Shown here one piece after another: positions 1-13,182 of a stretch of 64,000 nt of DNA. A program made the translations under genes and the position numbers. Position 1 is the stretch's first letter. Each line of letters starts with the position of its first letter. This DNA comes from Euborellia annulipes (lineage: Eukaryota; Arthropoda; Insecta; Dermaptera; Anisolabididae). The notes under the pieces were generated by a model that was not told the DNA's origin, searched no databases, and saw only the letters and a program-made list of their open reading frames with translations. The stretch spans positions 1-64,000 of the forward strand of contig JAKCPI010005160.1 in NCBI GenBank assembly GCA_023213315.1, in the 5' to 3' direction.

Positions 1-1337
1 AGCAATTGCCCGCCTTCGGCATCTAAAACAAAAGAAGTAATACACACCCAGTCTATTACGTATATATTTTATTACAAAATTGAGAGACTTGGAAATGCGC
101 TTCAGGGGGTAAAAATTTTATAAAATTAAAAAAAAATTTCCATGAGATATTTAGAGATGGAACTTGAAGGGTCCCGGTCTACTAAAGAGGGAAAAATTAT
201 GAAAATAATTTTAATTTTTTTTTCATTAAGAATTTAGGGTTGAAGCTCAAAGGTCCAGGTCACGCGAGGATTTATTACTTCTGCCCCCCCCCCGCGTATC
301 TTCTAAAAAACTTAAACACCAAATTTATGTTAATATTAAAAGATAAAATGCCCTGCTTCTTCCTTAGAAAACACAAATCTTTTCTTCTTCTTCTCGTTCT
401 TAAGATTGATACCAGCCAGATCAGCACTGACCAGCTACATAATTTAAAGGAAATATAGCAGGCAGCAGGCATGTATACGTATATCAAAATTAAAAGATAT
501 ACTATCGTCTGCTGAGATGTTTATGCTCGGATCGCTTTTTTGTCAAAGTGGCTTAGAACAAACATGGCCGCTCTAATCTCCAGGCTGGTTTATCATGCGA
601 CAACGCAAAATGACAGACATATGACATGACAGCCATCCAATACCATAGTATTATACTATGTATCATACATACAATTTTAACTTTTGGCGGGGTTTATTGA
701 TGGATGTTAGACCAGATCTATTCTCCCGGCGGTACCTACATTTTTCGCTTATTTAAATTAATAAATACTTCGTTATATGTTTTTCATAATTACTTCATGG
801 ACCAACACATGATATATATTATTCTTTATTTACTATATAATAAAATTATAATTCTACAAAGTGTAAAATAAAAAATTGCTATTGTAGTTGTGTAAATATT
901 TAAATTTTAAAAAGCAGTTTTAAAAAATTCTAGGAATGAAAAGAATTTTAACATACGAGTATTTTGTAGAAACAATGAAAATATTGAGACAATTTTATTT
1001 TTGATTTATGGTAAAACATTTCATTCAGAATTAAAATGAACACGACACGAGTCAAAGTGTGCCATCAGAATTCTAATGAATAATCCAAATTTTAAATATT
1101 GTTGACATCTGTATAGGAAATTTCTATGTTAAGGATGAACTTAATGATGGAAAATGTGACAGAAGTGCATATAAATAATATAAATCACATGAAATCTCAA
1201 AAAAAAAAAATAAATAAATTTAAATAAAATAGAAAGACATAATTAATAATTATAAATTAGTATAAAATTTTTTAAACATGTTGAACACGCGTTTTATTTA
1301 TTTTTTAAGGATGATTATTTTAAAATAAAAACATTCA
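1..1337. other. intergenic, no gene seen
   Basis: AT-rich sequence with no convincing coding exon. The first 20 bases match the hairpin sequence near 55.42 kb (GCAATTGCCCGCCTTCGGC), so the window opens inside a truncated copy of that repeat. Around 160-300 there is a weak echo of the C-run-bearing repeat ends seen near 37.05 kb. Short reading frames here are not supported. Confidence 0.6.
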
Positions 1338-2560
1338 TAATTACTTTTTCTTACGTATATATGTAATACATATATAGATATAGAAAGTAGTGGATTGATG
1401 TCAAAAATTCGATGTCGAGATTTTGATGGATATACACATTTTGGGGTTCTCTGAATCCAAAAAAGTGGTTTTCGCAATGTGTGTCTGTATGTGAACAAAA
1501 TATCTCAAGAACGAAAAGAGCTAGGAGCTTGAAATTTTATATTTAATTAAGGTACCCTCCTGAGACGTGACGCGAAGCTTTTGAACAAAATCGGGCTAAG
1601 AGTACTAGTACTTTACTGATGTATTTTTTCAGTTTTTTTTTTTCGATTTTCTCAAAATTCTCTCCAGCGATTTTGATTAAAATTCATAAATCAATTATTT
1701 TTTAGTTGTTCTTTAAAATGTATATTCTCATTTTGCCATTGAATTCTTTGGAAAGTTTGGAGTAATGGTTGCCATGGTAACAAAATGTAAATATTTTCCC
1801 ATGTTTATAAATTTTATATCTTGAATCGGCGTAAACTAAATAGTATCTATATACAGGGGCGCCGGAACGAATTTGAATCAGAGGGGGCAAAAATTTTTTT
1901 TTTAGAAAATTAAAATAATTTAATATGTTCAAATAGTATAAAACAAAAACAAATCTACTATAAAGCTTGGGGCACAATAGATCCGGGAGGTCGCAGTGCA
2001 ATACACACCCCTACGAGCGAATCTATCAACTAGATATAGACGATCTACTAGCTTAAAGTTTTAAAAATTTTAAATAAAATCACAATTTTATAAAATTAAA
2101 ATTTTAAGAAATTTGCTAGTGATTTTATCAAAAATTTTTTTAGGCTATATTTATACTATTTGAAAGAAATAAATATTTTTAATTTTCTTCTTTTAATTCA
2201 ATATAAAATGTTTTTAGTAATTAGAAATACAATAGGGTCTATATAAAATATTTTGGAAAAAAATGAATTTCTTACTCTTTTAATTTTTTTTTAATTTAAA
2301 AGATTTTATTTTTCAAAAGTAAAAATGTATCATATTTAAAAATAAATGATATAAAAGAAGAATTATTGCCTCCCTCTGCCACCTCCTATAGGATGCCAGG
2401 GGGGGGCAATGTACCCTTTGCCCCCCCTTAGTTCCGGCGCCTATGTCTATATATCTCGACACAAAAAAATCTGGTGTGACAAGCACAGAAAACAATTTCC
2501 TCTTAACAATGGTAAGAGAAAGTTGAGGGCTGTACAACCAGTCACTCCAAATTTTTTTTT
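1338..2560 (+). repeat. family A repeat, copy 1, interrupted by a hAT element
   Basis: This copy starts with the family's left end (CTTACGTATATATG), then the conserved run GATGTCGAGATTTTGATGG, the CTAGTACTTTACTGATG segment and the GTTGCCATGGTAAC palindrome. It is broken after 1853 by an inserted element and resumes at 2454 with CTCGACACAAAAAAATCTGG and a decayed terminal hairpin. Joining the two sides restores the order seen in the uninterrupted copy at 4.7-5.7 kb. Superfamily unknown. Confidence 0.85.
1854..2445. mobile_element. hAT-type non-autonomous element with perfect 8-bp TSD
   Basis: The ends are inverted: CAGGGGCGCCGGAAC on the left and, read in reverse complement, CATAGGCGCCGGAAC on the right. 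The 8-bp target duplication TCTATATA is perfect at 1846-1853 and 2446-2453. The interior is AT-rich, with G/C runs just inside both ends and no transposase. An 8-bp duplication plus a CAG-G end is the hAT superfamily signature. It is younger than the family A copy it interrupts. Confidence 0.93.
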
Positions 2561-3540
2561 AATAAACAACTTTGTTTTATATATAAATTCAACGTATCCA
2601 GGCGAAGTAATTCAAAAATCTACTGTTATGTCTTTAATTTAAAGCAAGCAAGAGATAAAGAGGGAGGGGGGAGAGAAAGGGTGGCATAAAGGAAGAAGAA
2701 AAGATGTTAATCTTAGCTTGAGTAGCTCGTGGTCCCCTTGCACGTGTACCTAAGAGATATGAGCCCATGAGTAAACTAACAAAGAACGGAACAAATTTTT
2801 TAGTGAAGGTTCTTGGGAAAGCACACGTGATGGCCACATTGGATATTTGATTTACATAAACTGTGAACTTTTGTTAAAAATCATTATAGGATCCCTTGGC
2901 CATATGTTGGTTGCTTTGAGGACCTCGCAAAAACTGAAGGGATGCGATTTAACTTATGATGACATCCTTTAAATAAATGACCGTTTAAGATGACCATGTC
3001 GGGTTTTTAGTCGCAGATCTCATTTGTTTCTTGACGCCTGACCGGAAACCATCTTCCGTTTTATGAGCCTCATCTGCGATATCCTTTTGTTTTTACGTTG
3101 CCCCGCCAGCTCTTGTCTTTGACGATGGGCTTTTCATTATTTAATAATTTTCTTAAATTAACAACTTAATTTTGTTACAATTAAAAAGATTTTATAGAAT
3201 TGTAATGCCAAGATTTTGGTGTAGGCGAGGAGATGCAGTGGCGCATTCAAGGAGGGTATTATATTTTAACTCCGGTTTCAAATTAGAATTAAAAAATTAC
3301 TTTTGTATGATAAAATTTATATTAATTTTGACGTGACAACGTCTTACAAATCATGTGTCTATAGTGGCATGTTAGAGGGGCTTGCACGAAAAAGTTTATT
3401 GGCTTGAATAACTCCTCTGTCTTAAGAGGTATAATTATGAGAAATATACGGTTAGAAAGAATGAGTTTTCAGCTAAAGATTGCACCATTTATTTTTTTCC
3501 TATCATTTTATTTTACCGCGCTGCGGTAAATTCTAATTTG
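2561..3540. other. intergenic; isolated hAT left end at 3236
   Basis: No gene found. At 3236 a hAT-like end, CAGTGGCGCATTCAAGGAGG, is present and matches in reverse complement the end at 8.0-8.03 kb. I could not find its partner end or a target duplication. The stretch at 2.9-3.12 kb is more complex in composition but shows no exon structure. Confidence 0.5.
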
Positions 3541-3544
3541 AAAG

Positions 3545-4040
3545 TTTAAACCCCTGTAGATTCCGAACGACTATTCAGATCAGACCAAATGAGATGTCAT
3601 TTGGTGCAGAAAGAAAACCTATAATAGAATAAATAAAAAAATCCCGAGTAATTAACTCCAAAATTGGTTTTTTTCTCGAAAAACCTCATTTTTTAGGCAA
3701 AAAAATATCGAAAAATAGCCCTACTTGTGCAACGCATAGCTACTTGACCATAAAAGCTACATTAAATCTAAATATAGTTTTAGAAAGAGTGGTCCAATGC
3801 CCAGAGGTTATTTTTTCATTTTTTTGATATGACGTCATTTTACCGCATGAGAGCACTCGGCGGGATTTCGTTTTTCGAAATTTTAAACCCCTGTAGATTC
3901 CGAACGGCTAATCAGATCAGACTAAATGAGATGTCATTTGGTGCAGAAAGATAACCTCTAATAGAATAAATAAAAAAATCCAGAGTACTTAACTCCAAAA
4001 TTAATTTTTTTTTCGAAAAACCTCATTTTTTAAGCATAAG
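3545..4040 (+). repeat. direct repeat pair, about 160 bp, 337-bp period
   Basis: Two closely similar segments, about 3545-3707 and 3882-4040, each run from TTTAAACCCCTGTAGATTCC through GAGATGTCATTTGGTGCAGA to CGAAAAACCTCATTTTTTA. The offset is 337 bp. Both are preceded by a TACCGC motif, suggesting tandem duplication of a longer unit that has since diverged. No coding potential. Confidence 0.85.
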
Positions 4041-4833
4041 TCGCCCTTAATGGATAAAAGTTTGGCCACACCTGTCATATATTGTTTCAATGAAAATGTT
4101 TGAACATGTTTATTTATGAAAACAAACTACTAGTAAAAAAATATAAAAACAATACTTTCTCTCTTTATATTTAAATATAGGTAAGGAAAAAAAAAAATTT
4201 TTTGAATTCAAGCAAAAGACGTTGTCACGTTAAAAAGCCACCGGCTGTGTAGAAGACACAGCTAACACCTAATTTTTTTCTGTCTTTCTGGCTTATTTCC
4301 CTCTGACCCCCCCTTATTCTGGGATCGCTAGCGATTATAAATGAAACAAATTTCTTTTATTTTATAATTAAGACTATAGATATAACAAATTTGTTGATAA
4401 CTTATGAAATTATTTGGTTTTTCCTAATTAAAAAAAAAAAAAGAAAAAAACTCTTCCTGATAAGGTCATTAAGCCCCTCTCTCTAAAAATATTTCCTCTT
4501 ACCTCGTACGTGATATATAGCTATTTAGTTTAGATTTATAACTTATGTCATAAAGAGACAGGATTGATTTTTATTTAACTATTTTCATTATCCGTTTTTA
4601 CTTTTTCCTACTCGGGATATTCAATAAATATTAATTATTTTAATTCTTGAATGATAAGTTATTTTATCAATACTTTATCCCTAAACATTTTTACTTTCTC
4701 TTACCTATGTATATATGTAATATATATATAGAGAGAAAGTATTGGTTCATGTCAAAAATTCGATGTCGAGATTTTGATGGATCTTCACGTTTTGAGGTCC
4801 CCTGAATCCAAAAAAGTGGTTTTCGCGACATGG

Positions 4834-4891
4834 TCTGTCTGTGTCTGTCTGTCTGTCTGTCTGTCTGTGTGTCTGTCTGTCTGTCTGTGTG
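4834..4891 (+). repeat. TGTC microsatellite
   Basis: Imperfect run of TGTC/TGTG units inside the family A copy, at the point where other copies have only a short GTCTGT stretch. It is an expansion within the repeat. Confidence 0.95.
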
Positions 4892-5626
4892 TTCAATTTT
4901 AAGCATGAAGGAATTGAGCTAGGAGGCTGAAATTTTATATTTAAGTTAAACATCTCCCGGGACCGACAAAATAAGCTTTTAATCAAAATCGGCCAAAAAG
5001 TACTACTTTACTGATGTACTTTTTCAGTTTTTTTCGATTTTCTCAAAATTCGCTCTAACGATTTTGATTAAAATTCAAAAATCAATTATTTTTTAGATGC
5101 TCTTTCAAATGTATATTCTCGTTTTGCCCTCAAAATTGTTTGAAGCACACTTTACTCTTGTGCTTCATAGGTTGCCATGGTAACGGAATTTAAATCTTTT
5201 ACTTTTTATTAGATTAAAAATCAATTATTATTTAAATTCCCATTTTTTTATTTTATTTCTGCCTGTAATTGTTTCGGAGAAAACATATCTCTCTCTCTCT
5301 CTCACACAAAATTATCTTCTCTCTTTCTACGCGTTTTAAACTTTCCACCTAATCTTCGCATTTGACCAATGTTAATTTCCTATAGGGTTTTGTATGTTAA
5401 TTTCGATTCAAAAGGGGGTCCCCCTTTGGAACTTTTTACGCATTTAAAATTTTTTTTTTCCAATTCTTATGAAATTTTGTATTTATTTACGAATCTATAT
5501 TGTGTATAAAATGTCCAAATATGAGATTAAAATTTTGAAAAATAACCATAGTTTATTTCAAGCAGTCAACATTTAAAATGCAAGTTTGAAACTAAGGTGC
5601 TATGGGAAACTAAATATATCTCGACA

Positions 5627-5720
5627 CAAAAAATCTGGTGTGACCAGCACGGTGCGCAACTTTCTCTTACCGAAGGGTAAGAGAAAGTTGTGTGCTGTGC
5701 GCAAGTCACACCAGATTTTT
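5627..5720. repeat. terminal hairpin of family A
   Basis: Long imperfect palindrome. The outer arms are AAATCTGGTGTGAC / GTCACACCAGATTT; the inner arms are CTTTCTCTTACC / GGTAAGAGAAAG with a 4-base loop, GAAG. The middle of the arms is imperfect (GGTGCGCAAC against GTTGTGTGCTG). The same hairpin in the opposite orientation, with the complementary loop CTTC, is at 53918-54009. Confidence 0.9.
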
Positions 5721-5821
5721 GTATTTTCGGCCCATTTCTCTTGTATTAATTTTTTTTTTTTTTTTTTTGACAAATTTATCCATACTCTTTTTTTATTTTA
5801 ATTCTTTAAAATATTAAACCT

Positions 5822-6062
5822 CAGGGGCGTATTTATGAAGAGGCGTTCTAGGCGCGCGCCTGAGGCGGCAATTCGTGAAAAAACTGCTTATTTAAATACG
5901 AATAAATTTAATACAAAGTCCATAGACTCCATGTCTAACTGAAAAGTATTTGATGTTGAAAAGGTACAGGCAATGAGATGTGTTAGAGGTGCTCTCATTG
6001 TTGTAGGTGGTTAAAGGGAAGGGGGCCTGCCTAAGGGCGGCAAATGCCTAAATCCGCCCCTG
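5822..6062. mobile_element. hAT-type MITE, 241 bp, perfect TSD
   Basis: The left end is CAGGGGCGTATTTATGAAG. The right end in reverse complement is CAGGGGCGGATTTAGGCAT. The 8-bp duplication TTAAACCT is perfect at 5814-5821 and 6063-6070. There is a GGCGGCAA motif near each end and no coding capacity. Confidence 0.94.
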
Positions 6063-6070
6063 TTAAACCT

Positions 6071-9000
6071 ATATATTTTTAAAGTTCAATTTCTAGATCT
6101 AGTACTATGCAATGCTAGAGTACGTTGTTTTTAAGATCTCTCCCTCATTTATTTTTATTTTACTCTAATCAACCAGTTACAGGATGCAAAGTACGTTGTA
6201 CATAATAAGATAAAATGTACCTGGTCACTAGGCAGGCTTATTGTTGAGATCTGCCTTATATTTGTAATTATATAGTTCACACTCAGGGGATCTTTTGAAT
6301 AAATTATTATTAGAATGTGGAAAGTAGAAGAGATCACAGCTGCGAGAAGTCATCAGAGGGGTATGCAAGTTAAGGAGGATTTGAATCAAGGAGTGGGGAG
6401 TGAGGCAACTAATCAGGTGAAGAGCATCGATACTATATGTGATATGATGTGACGGGTATAAGTATAATATGTCCAGCGTCCACTTGGAGGGGACTCAAGT
6501 GAGGGGGACGCAAGAAGGAGGGCATAGTGACACGTCCCCAGGACGTGTGCCGGAGTGTGATTTCCTCGCAAGCATCACGGGTGGTCTTTAGGATGACCAG
6601 AGCCAAGAGTTCCCATCCAAGGGGGGGGGGGGGGGTGGAACAATACGACCAAAAACGGCAAACGGCAACAACACTTGCTATATTAATATTAATTAAAACA
6701 ATTTGCCTTGCATTTCTCCTCTCTAAGGTTCAGAGAGTGGGCTTCTTCAATGGGCTAGAGTACAATTTTCAAATTAAAAAACGTTACTTGGTTGAACGTC
6801 TGTTAATAGATATTGCCTTTCATTTTGTTTCTTTGCCTTATATTTCTATGTATCAGAATAAAATGAGAAAGGGAGCCGACCCTTTATATTTAATTAATTA
6901 ATATATTTACTTCACTGTTCCAGTAACGTTGTGATATTTTAATTTTTTTTCTATTAGTATTAAAATATATCATTTTAAAAAATTTAAAACTAGATTCATT
7001 AATTAAATAAAAAATAAAAAATTGAATAGAGGTCTCTAAGTGGTTTTGGCTTTTGTTTCATCACCGAACACGATTTTCCTGGAAAAGGTTCTCTTCTCTT
7101 TTCCCTACCCCCACTCTTCAATCCACTCTGGCTACTCCTATTTGAAAAATAATGAGATTCTAGCCCATTCAGTATGTAATTCACTTCCCATGATGACACA
7201 TATGGTGTCGAAATGCGTATAAAGTGTTAATACTAAATAAATATTTCATTGAAACAAAAAACTTTGTGTACTTAAATTTAATTTAATGTTTCAACTAGAG
7301 CCAACGGTTACCAGTTTAAAATTAAATAATAAATACTGGTAAAAAAGAGTTAAAATTTTTAAACTAGGAAAAATTTATTAATTTTAACCAAAAACATTGG
7401 AAGATCATTTCGGGTGTGAAGGGGAAATCTTTAGCACCCTCATGACTCCCCCCCTTCATGGTAATGCGAAGGGCTTCGCCCTCCACCCTTGACTTCGTCC
7501 CTTCCTACCAAAAGAAATTTAGTTTGTTTTTAAGAAAAAATAATAAATAATAAACCTTTTTTTTTTATTTTTAAGATTATTAAGCCCTAAAGTAATTGTA
7601 AACAGTTGAGAGCACAGTAACTTTCATTACAAGAGAAAGTTGAGAGACGAAAGCTTTCGATTAAATTAAATGGAAATATATTGAAACTAAATAATGCAGA
7701 AACCTGTTTAAGGTTTCTTTTATTAAGTTCTGAACATTTTTATTTATTATATCAATACTTATTTTTGTAACTTATACTTTTCTTCTAAAAGTTGAGATAA
7801 TGTCATTATCCACCCCTAAAAGCATTAAAATATCTCTTAAAGTATTAATTAACTTAAAAATATAGAAAATATTGTTCTATATTAGTGATCACGGGGGAGG
7901 GGGGGAGTAGGTCAGCCCTTTAGACAGAAACAATATAAATATTATGATTTTAATCATATCTAAAGTTCTTTTTTTAATGGTAATTTGAAAAATAATTAAA
8001 TTTCCCTCCCTTGCTTGAATGCGCCACTGTCTCTCCGTTTTTCCTACACACAAAATTTCGGAGTTTACAGTTTTATTAATTGTGAACAGTTTTTGTTGCA
8101 AGAAATTTTTGAATATTGCAAACTTTAATAATATTGAAAACCACAAACTATTTTAAATAAAGCTCTATCTAGCCCCGTGATCGGGGCAGGTTGGCTGGAC
8201 CTCGGGCAAGTTGGTCCGAAGGCATTTGCTATTTTTATGAATAAAAATGCAAGAGAATCCTTTAAAACAACCTACTTTCATCAACACAGTTTAATTTTGA
8301 ATTATAATTGGTTTTTGCAACAGTTTCAGTAATAAGTGAGTACTAAGTCAAAAAAAGAATCGTGACTTAAAGAACTTTTCCGCATTTAGTATTTTTTTTT
8401 TTTTGTAATTACGAATCATTGTTACTAATGTGGTCCAGAGGTTGGATATAATAATACTATATTGTATATTAATTAGTTTAGAATAAAATTTTAAAGAAAA
8501 TTGTAAGCATCGCCTACGTTCTACTGTCATAAAATTTTCTCAATAAACGTAATTATGATATGATTATTAATTCCATGTTGTATGAGAAATTAGAAAATTT
8601 TCTGGAACAGGATTTAGATGCTATTGTTCGGCAAAGACGATATATAAGTTTATTTGCATATAACTCAGGAAAAGAAAAGCACTTTCTCTTTTTAACTAAG
8701 CAAGTTTTCTTAATTTTTTATGAATAAGTAATGAAACCTCTATGATTAATCAATGAGATAGAAATCATGTTTTGTATATATTGTTAATGCATTTTGTCGG
8801 TTTCTATTTATTATAGTTCACAAACATTGAGAACATTCGATTTAAAGTTGCTAAATATAATTTATTATTATTAAAAATTTAAATATCAATATAAATTTAA
8901 GTGTTAATGGTTTTGTGAAATGTCAAAAATAATAAAGGAAAGCAAAATATCTAGATAATTATATATTCTACTAGACGATTGTTAAAAGAAATAATTTTTA

Positions 9001-9100
9001 AATTTTGGAAAACAACCCTTAGCAGCTTAGTTAACTTGACCACTTGCATTTCATACGTAAATAAAGTGTATTTCAAACGATTTCCACGAAAAATTTTACT
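6071..9100. other. intergenic; one hAT right end near 8.03 kb
   Basis: No gene recognised. A right hAT-like end (CTTGAATGCGCCACTG) closes at about 8029; the G-run beginning near 7893 (GGGGGAGGGGGGG) may be its degraded left side, but no target duplication was found. A G-run of 14 occurs at about 6622-6635. A GC-richer stretch with GGGCTTCGCCCTCC lies near 7467. Short frames at 6.5-6.9 kb lack domain or splice support. Confidence 0.5.
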
Positions 9101-9104
9101 GATA

Positions 9105-9738
9105 TATTTTTTAAAGTGCATCTAAAAAATAGTTAATTTATGAATTTTAAACAAAATCGTTGCAGCGAATTTTGAAAAAATCGCAAAAAACTGAATAAGT
9201 AGATGAATAAAGTACTAGTACTTTTTTGCCGATTTTGTTCAAAAGCTTATTTTTACCCCTTGGGAGGGTGCGTAACTTAAATATAAAATTTCAACCTCGT
9301 AGCTCTTTTAGTTCCTGAGATATTTTGTTCACAGACAGACCATGTTGCGAAAATCACTTTTTTGGATTCACTTAAAACGTGAAGATCCATCAAAATCTCG
9401 ACATCGGATTTTTGACATGAATCGAATACTTTCTCTCTATAGATTTCATATATAGGGTAAGAGAAAGTAAAAAAAGTAAAAGAGTCAATTGATTTAAAAT
9501 TTCCATAGGCTCTGTGTATTTTACCATAAGTGTTGACTGCTTGAAATGAACCATGGCTATTTTTCAAATTTTTAATCTCATATTTGGATATTTTATACAC
9601 AATAGAGAATCCTAAATAAATATATAAATTTCATAAGATAATGTGTAAAAAGTTCCAAAGGGGACCACCCCCCCCCCAATTTTGAATCGAAATTAACATG
9701 CAAATTCCCATAGGGATTTTTAACATTGGCTCTATCAA
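9105..9738 (-). repeat. family A repeat, reverse copy
   Basis: Reverse-orientation family A: CTAGTACTTTTTTGCCGATT, CATCAAAATCTCGACATCGG and the end GGGTAAGAGAAAGT at about 9457-9470. The following part (TTGACTGCTTGAAATGAACC to about 9735) is another family A segment in the same orientation, with a C-run where other copies have GGGACCCCC. The order shows two overlapping or tandem partial copies. Confidence 0.8.
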
Positions 9739-12700
9739 AGGAAGAGCCGGAAAATGAATTTTAAAAATCTGAAATACATCAGTAAAGTGTACTTCAAATA
9801 ATTTTCATTGTATGAATTGATGCTGGTTGGAGCAAAAATTTTTTGGCTGTTTTATTTCTTCCGGAATCACAGAAATTTATTAAAGTAACTCCAAGGGCCC
9901 TGGCCCCCCTTCACCTCCCTGGCTAGGGCCCTCTTCTTTCCTTTTCACTTTTCCTTTAATCTAAAAAATGAAATGAATATTCTTTTCTCCTCAAAATTGA
10001 TTGAAGTACACTTTACGCCAACAAGAAAACTATTAGAAAAATTGTTTCTTATAAATTTTATCAGCTAATTTTTAGAGCAACCACGGGTGGGGGGGGGCGC
10101 AAAAAATGACCTGACAGGGGCTACAGCACCCCAGGAATGTTTTAAAATCCACAAACTTTTGTATCTTTGATATCAAAATATTAAATGCAATAAATGATTG
10201 TTCACAAACGAGGAGGAGGGTGTAACGCGTGCTTCGGCTATAATCATAAAAAAAACTTCTTTTTGGCTTCATTTATTGCATATACTTATCATGTAATTAA
10301 TGAAATATGATTATTAATAAATTGTCTCCTTACTACTTTATAGTTTGAGAAGCCGGTTTAGTATAATAAAAAAATATTAATTGAATAATTATTATTTTTC
10401 AAATTTTATGTGATTAATGAAAGATCTACGAAATAAGATAGAAACTTAAACTCTTATCCCATGAAATGATGAAAAAGGGCGAAAATAATTTAATTTGCCC
10501 TTGAAAATCAAATCAGGTATTCATTTAAATAACTGCATAAACAAATGACGCATTTCTTAAGTCATAACCCATATGCAAATTAGAGATTATCATAGAAATA
10601 TTGTGTAAAATAAATTTCCCTATTAATATTATAATGACATAGAATAACATTTGGAAAATTTGTAATTTAATATTATCATTATTTCTAATGTACAATAATA
10701 TTAAAATTTTTTATGTTGAGATAGTGGGAGTTTGAAATTAAAAAAAAAATTTTAATAATACATTTCTTAACTATTTATTATTCGTAGTTTATAATCAATG
10801 TCATCGAGGTTGCAATTCTTTTGCTCTGAAATGTTCCCAAATAAAATTGTTTGTTAGATGCTAATTTACTTGAGATATTTGCTAATGGAAATTTCTGCGA
10901 GGGAGGGCAGAAAAGTTCAATGAAACTCATAGTTTTATTATATATCAAGTAAACCGAATGGAAAAGCAGTGGCGTAACGAGAGCCATGGGTTTGGGGCTC
11001 AAAACAAAGGCGACATGGGCGCTTTTGAAATCTTGCAAAGAAATTACGAAATCTCATCCAAAAATTTATCCAAATCGAGACGCTTTAATGATATTTGTAA
11101 CCAAGTCTGTAATAGCAAATTAAAAATCGTGCGCAATTCGTAGTTGGATTATAAATTTTTGATTATTTGTGTCACGGGTGATTGTCTTAATTTCAGCCAA
11201 ATTGTCTTCAAGTTCAGCCGTTTTGATGATTTTCCTTATTTTGTAATTTCTTTCAGCAACCCGAGGAGCCAAATGTCATATTTTTTGCAAAATTTGCGCA
11301 ATTTGCTTGTATATTTACTTGTATATTTACAGGAATCCGCCCGGGGATTTCTATCTCCACCTCTGTAACATTTTCTCCTTAATGATTCGAAATGATTTTT
11401 TTCCTTTTCAGGTGTGTTTTGATTTAATCTTTTTTCTTCATCATTTTAATTCTTTAACGAACTTTCATTCCGCGATATTTCACTTCCAATTGCTAATTTG
11501 ACAACATTATAGAATTACATTCTTGCAAAAATCTTACTTTAATTGCAGGGCTTCTTACATCTCGGATAAATTTGAGTTGTAAAAACATGTTCACAATTGA
11601 AGAGCTATATTTATAAAACAATTAAAATTGCAATTAGAGGTTAATTTCTTTAAAATAATAGAGAACTCCGTAAATGTCTCATGAGTATCTTGTTTTTTTT
11701 TTTTTAAATAAATTTGTATTGCAAAGCTCAAGTACTCGTTTGAGGATTGTTTCATAATTTTTCTCAGGAGCAACTCAATCATAAAGTTTTTGGTATAAAT
11801 TTGAAGTTAGAGTATGCAAAAGAATACATAGTTTAGGATCGTTGCGCTCGTTAGGCACTAATTTTAAAGGGGTGAAATCTACAATAGCATCAAAATGCTA
11901 CAGGTTTAAATCAAAATTAAAATAAGAGAAAGTAAAAAAAAATCTTCTCAACTGATATCTGTCTTTGAAATTAAAGTTACTGAGTGACAAAAATCGGCCA
12001 ATTAAGTTTGTTTTATTTATTAAATGAAAACAAATATAAATAATTTTTAATTAATTAAAATGAAAAAAAATAATTTTTTTTTCATATTAATAAAATTAAT
12101 TTTTTGATTTTTATTAAATAGAAAGAGATTCCAGCCAGGGATAAAAAGTCAAAGCACTAGCGATAATAAATCTGTACATATATCAAGAATGAAAGAAAAG
12201 TATATGATTTCGATTTGGATTGAGATCATTATAAATCTAAATTGATCAGAGATGTGATTGCATTTTAAAATAAAGGAAAACAATAAACATTGATTTATGA
12301 ATATAGAGAGGCAAATGTCAGGGAAATGCTTCGATATTGGCTCCAGGATTATTCATTAACTGACCTCATCTCGTATCTGCTGCTTCTTTAATAAACTTTC
12401 CTGGGAAAAACGCCAGTTCAATCACAAGGCACAAATCTTAATTTAAATAAATGTTGCATAATTTATTTATTATATATTAAATCAAAAAGAAGATGAGGTG
12501 ACCTCATAGGAATAACCCGATTAATTCAAAATACGGTATACTGGGGATCGTTCTTTTAGCCTTTTGGTTTGGCTTTTAAGCGATAGAAAAATTAAGAATT
12601 CTCACCCAAACGACTGTAGAAAGGATAGAATTAGTAAAAGAAATTCCATTCTTAGCTCGGCTAACTCGTAGTTGTCATCTAAATACTCACCAACTGAGTG

Positions 12701-13182
12701 AGCGCCCGAATTTTTTAAAAATATATTTTTCTCAGCACTCCTCGTTGCAAAAAACGAATTTATCAGGATTGAGTCATTGTTTAATAAATATATTTTCGTT
12801 TAAGATTTCTGGCAAGTTGTTTTATGTATTAATTAATTCCCCAGCTTTCTGTAGTCTGGTTGAAATCTGGATTTCGAAATTTTTCGCGATTACAATAGTT
12901 TCTTTGCTTCGTACAAGAAAGTAAAAAATATAAGCCTATGCTCTGAGGATGATTCTAAAAGTGTATCAAATAGATCAAAATAAAAATAAATAAAAAAAGA
13001 ATCTAAATTATTTTTTAAATATTTTTTAGAAGTCCGTAGTAGTTTTTATAAATACGTACCTAGATTATCATGAATTTGACTTTTCACCGGGTATGAATTC
13101 TCCATAATCAGTTATATTTATTTGGTTATTGGAGAAAATATATTAAAGGCACATCTTAGGAAAAGAAAAAGAAAAGAGCAAA
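9739..13182. other. intergenic; partial hAT end at 10967
   Basis: No gene recognised. At 10967 a left hAT-like end, CAGTGGCGTAACGAGAGCC, is followed by repeat-like sequence to about 11.37 kb, without an identifiable right end. A C/G-rich patch lies at 10.08-10.13 kb. The stretch at 12.3-12.42 kb is non-repetitive and more balanced in composition; it could be regulatory but has no exon signals. Confidence 0.45.

Larger units (their letters stand above)
4685..5722 (+). repeat. family A repeat, most complete forward copy
   Basis: Reference copy of about 1.04 kb. In order: TTTACTTTCTCTTACC left end with an AT-alternating stretch; GATGTCGAGATTTTGATGG; a TGTC microsatellite; CTACTTTACTGATGTAC; GTTGCCATGGTAAC at about 5170; a segment shared with the copy at 54 kb (AATATGAGATTAAAATTTTG); CGACACAAAAAATCTGG; and a terminal hairpin. 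No open frame of useful length. Both ends carry a CTTTCTCTTACC motif. No target duplication could be defined, so the class stays open. Confidence 0.85.

Noticed and set aside
4691..4986. Thr/Asp/Arg-Gln repeat proteins
   Set aside because: Translations of the TGTC microsatellite inside family A.
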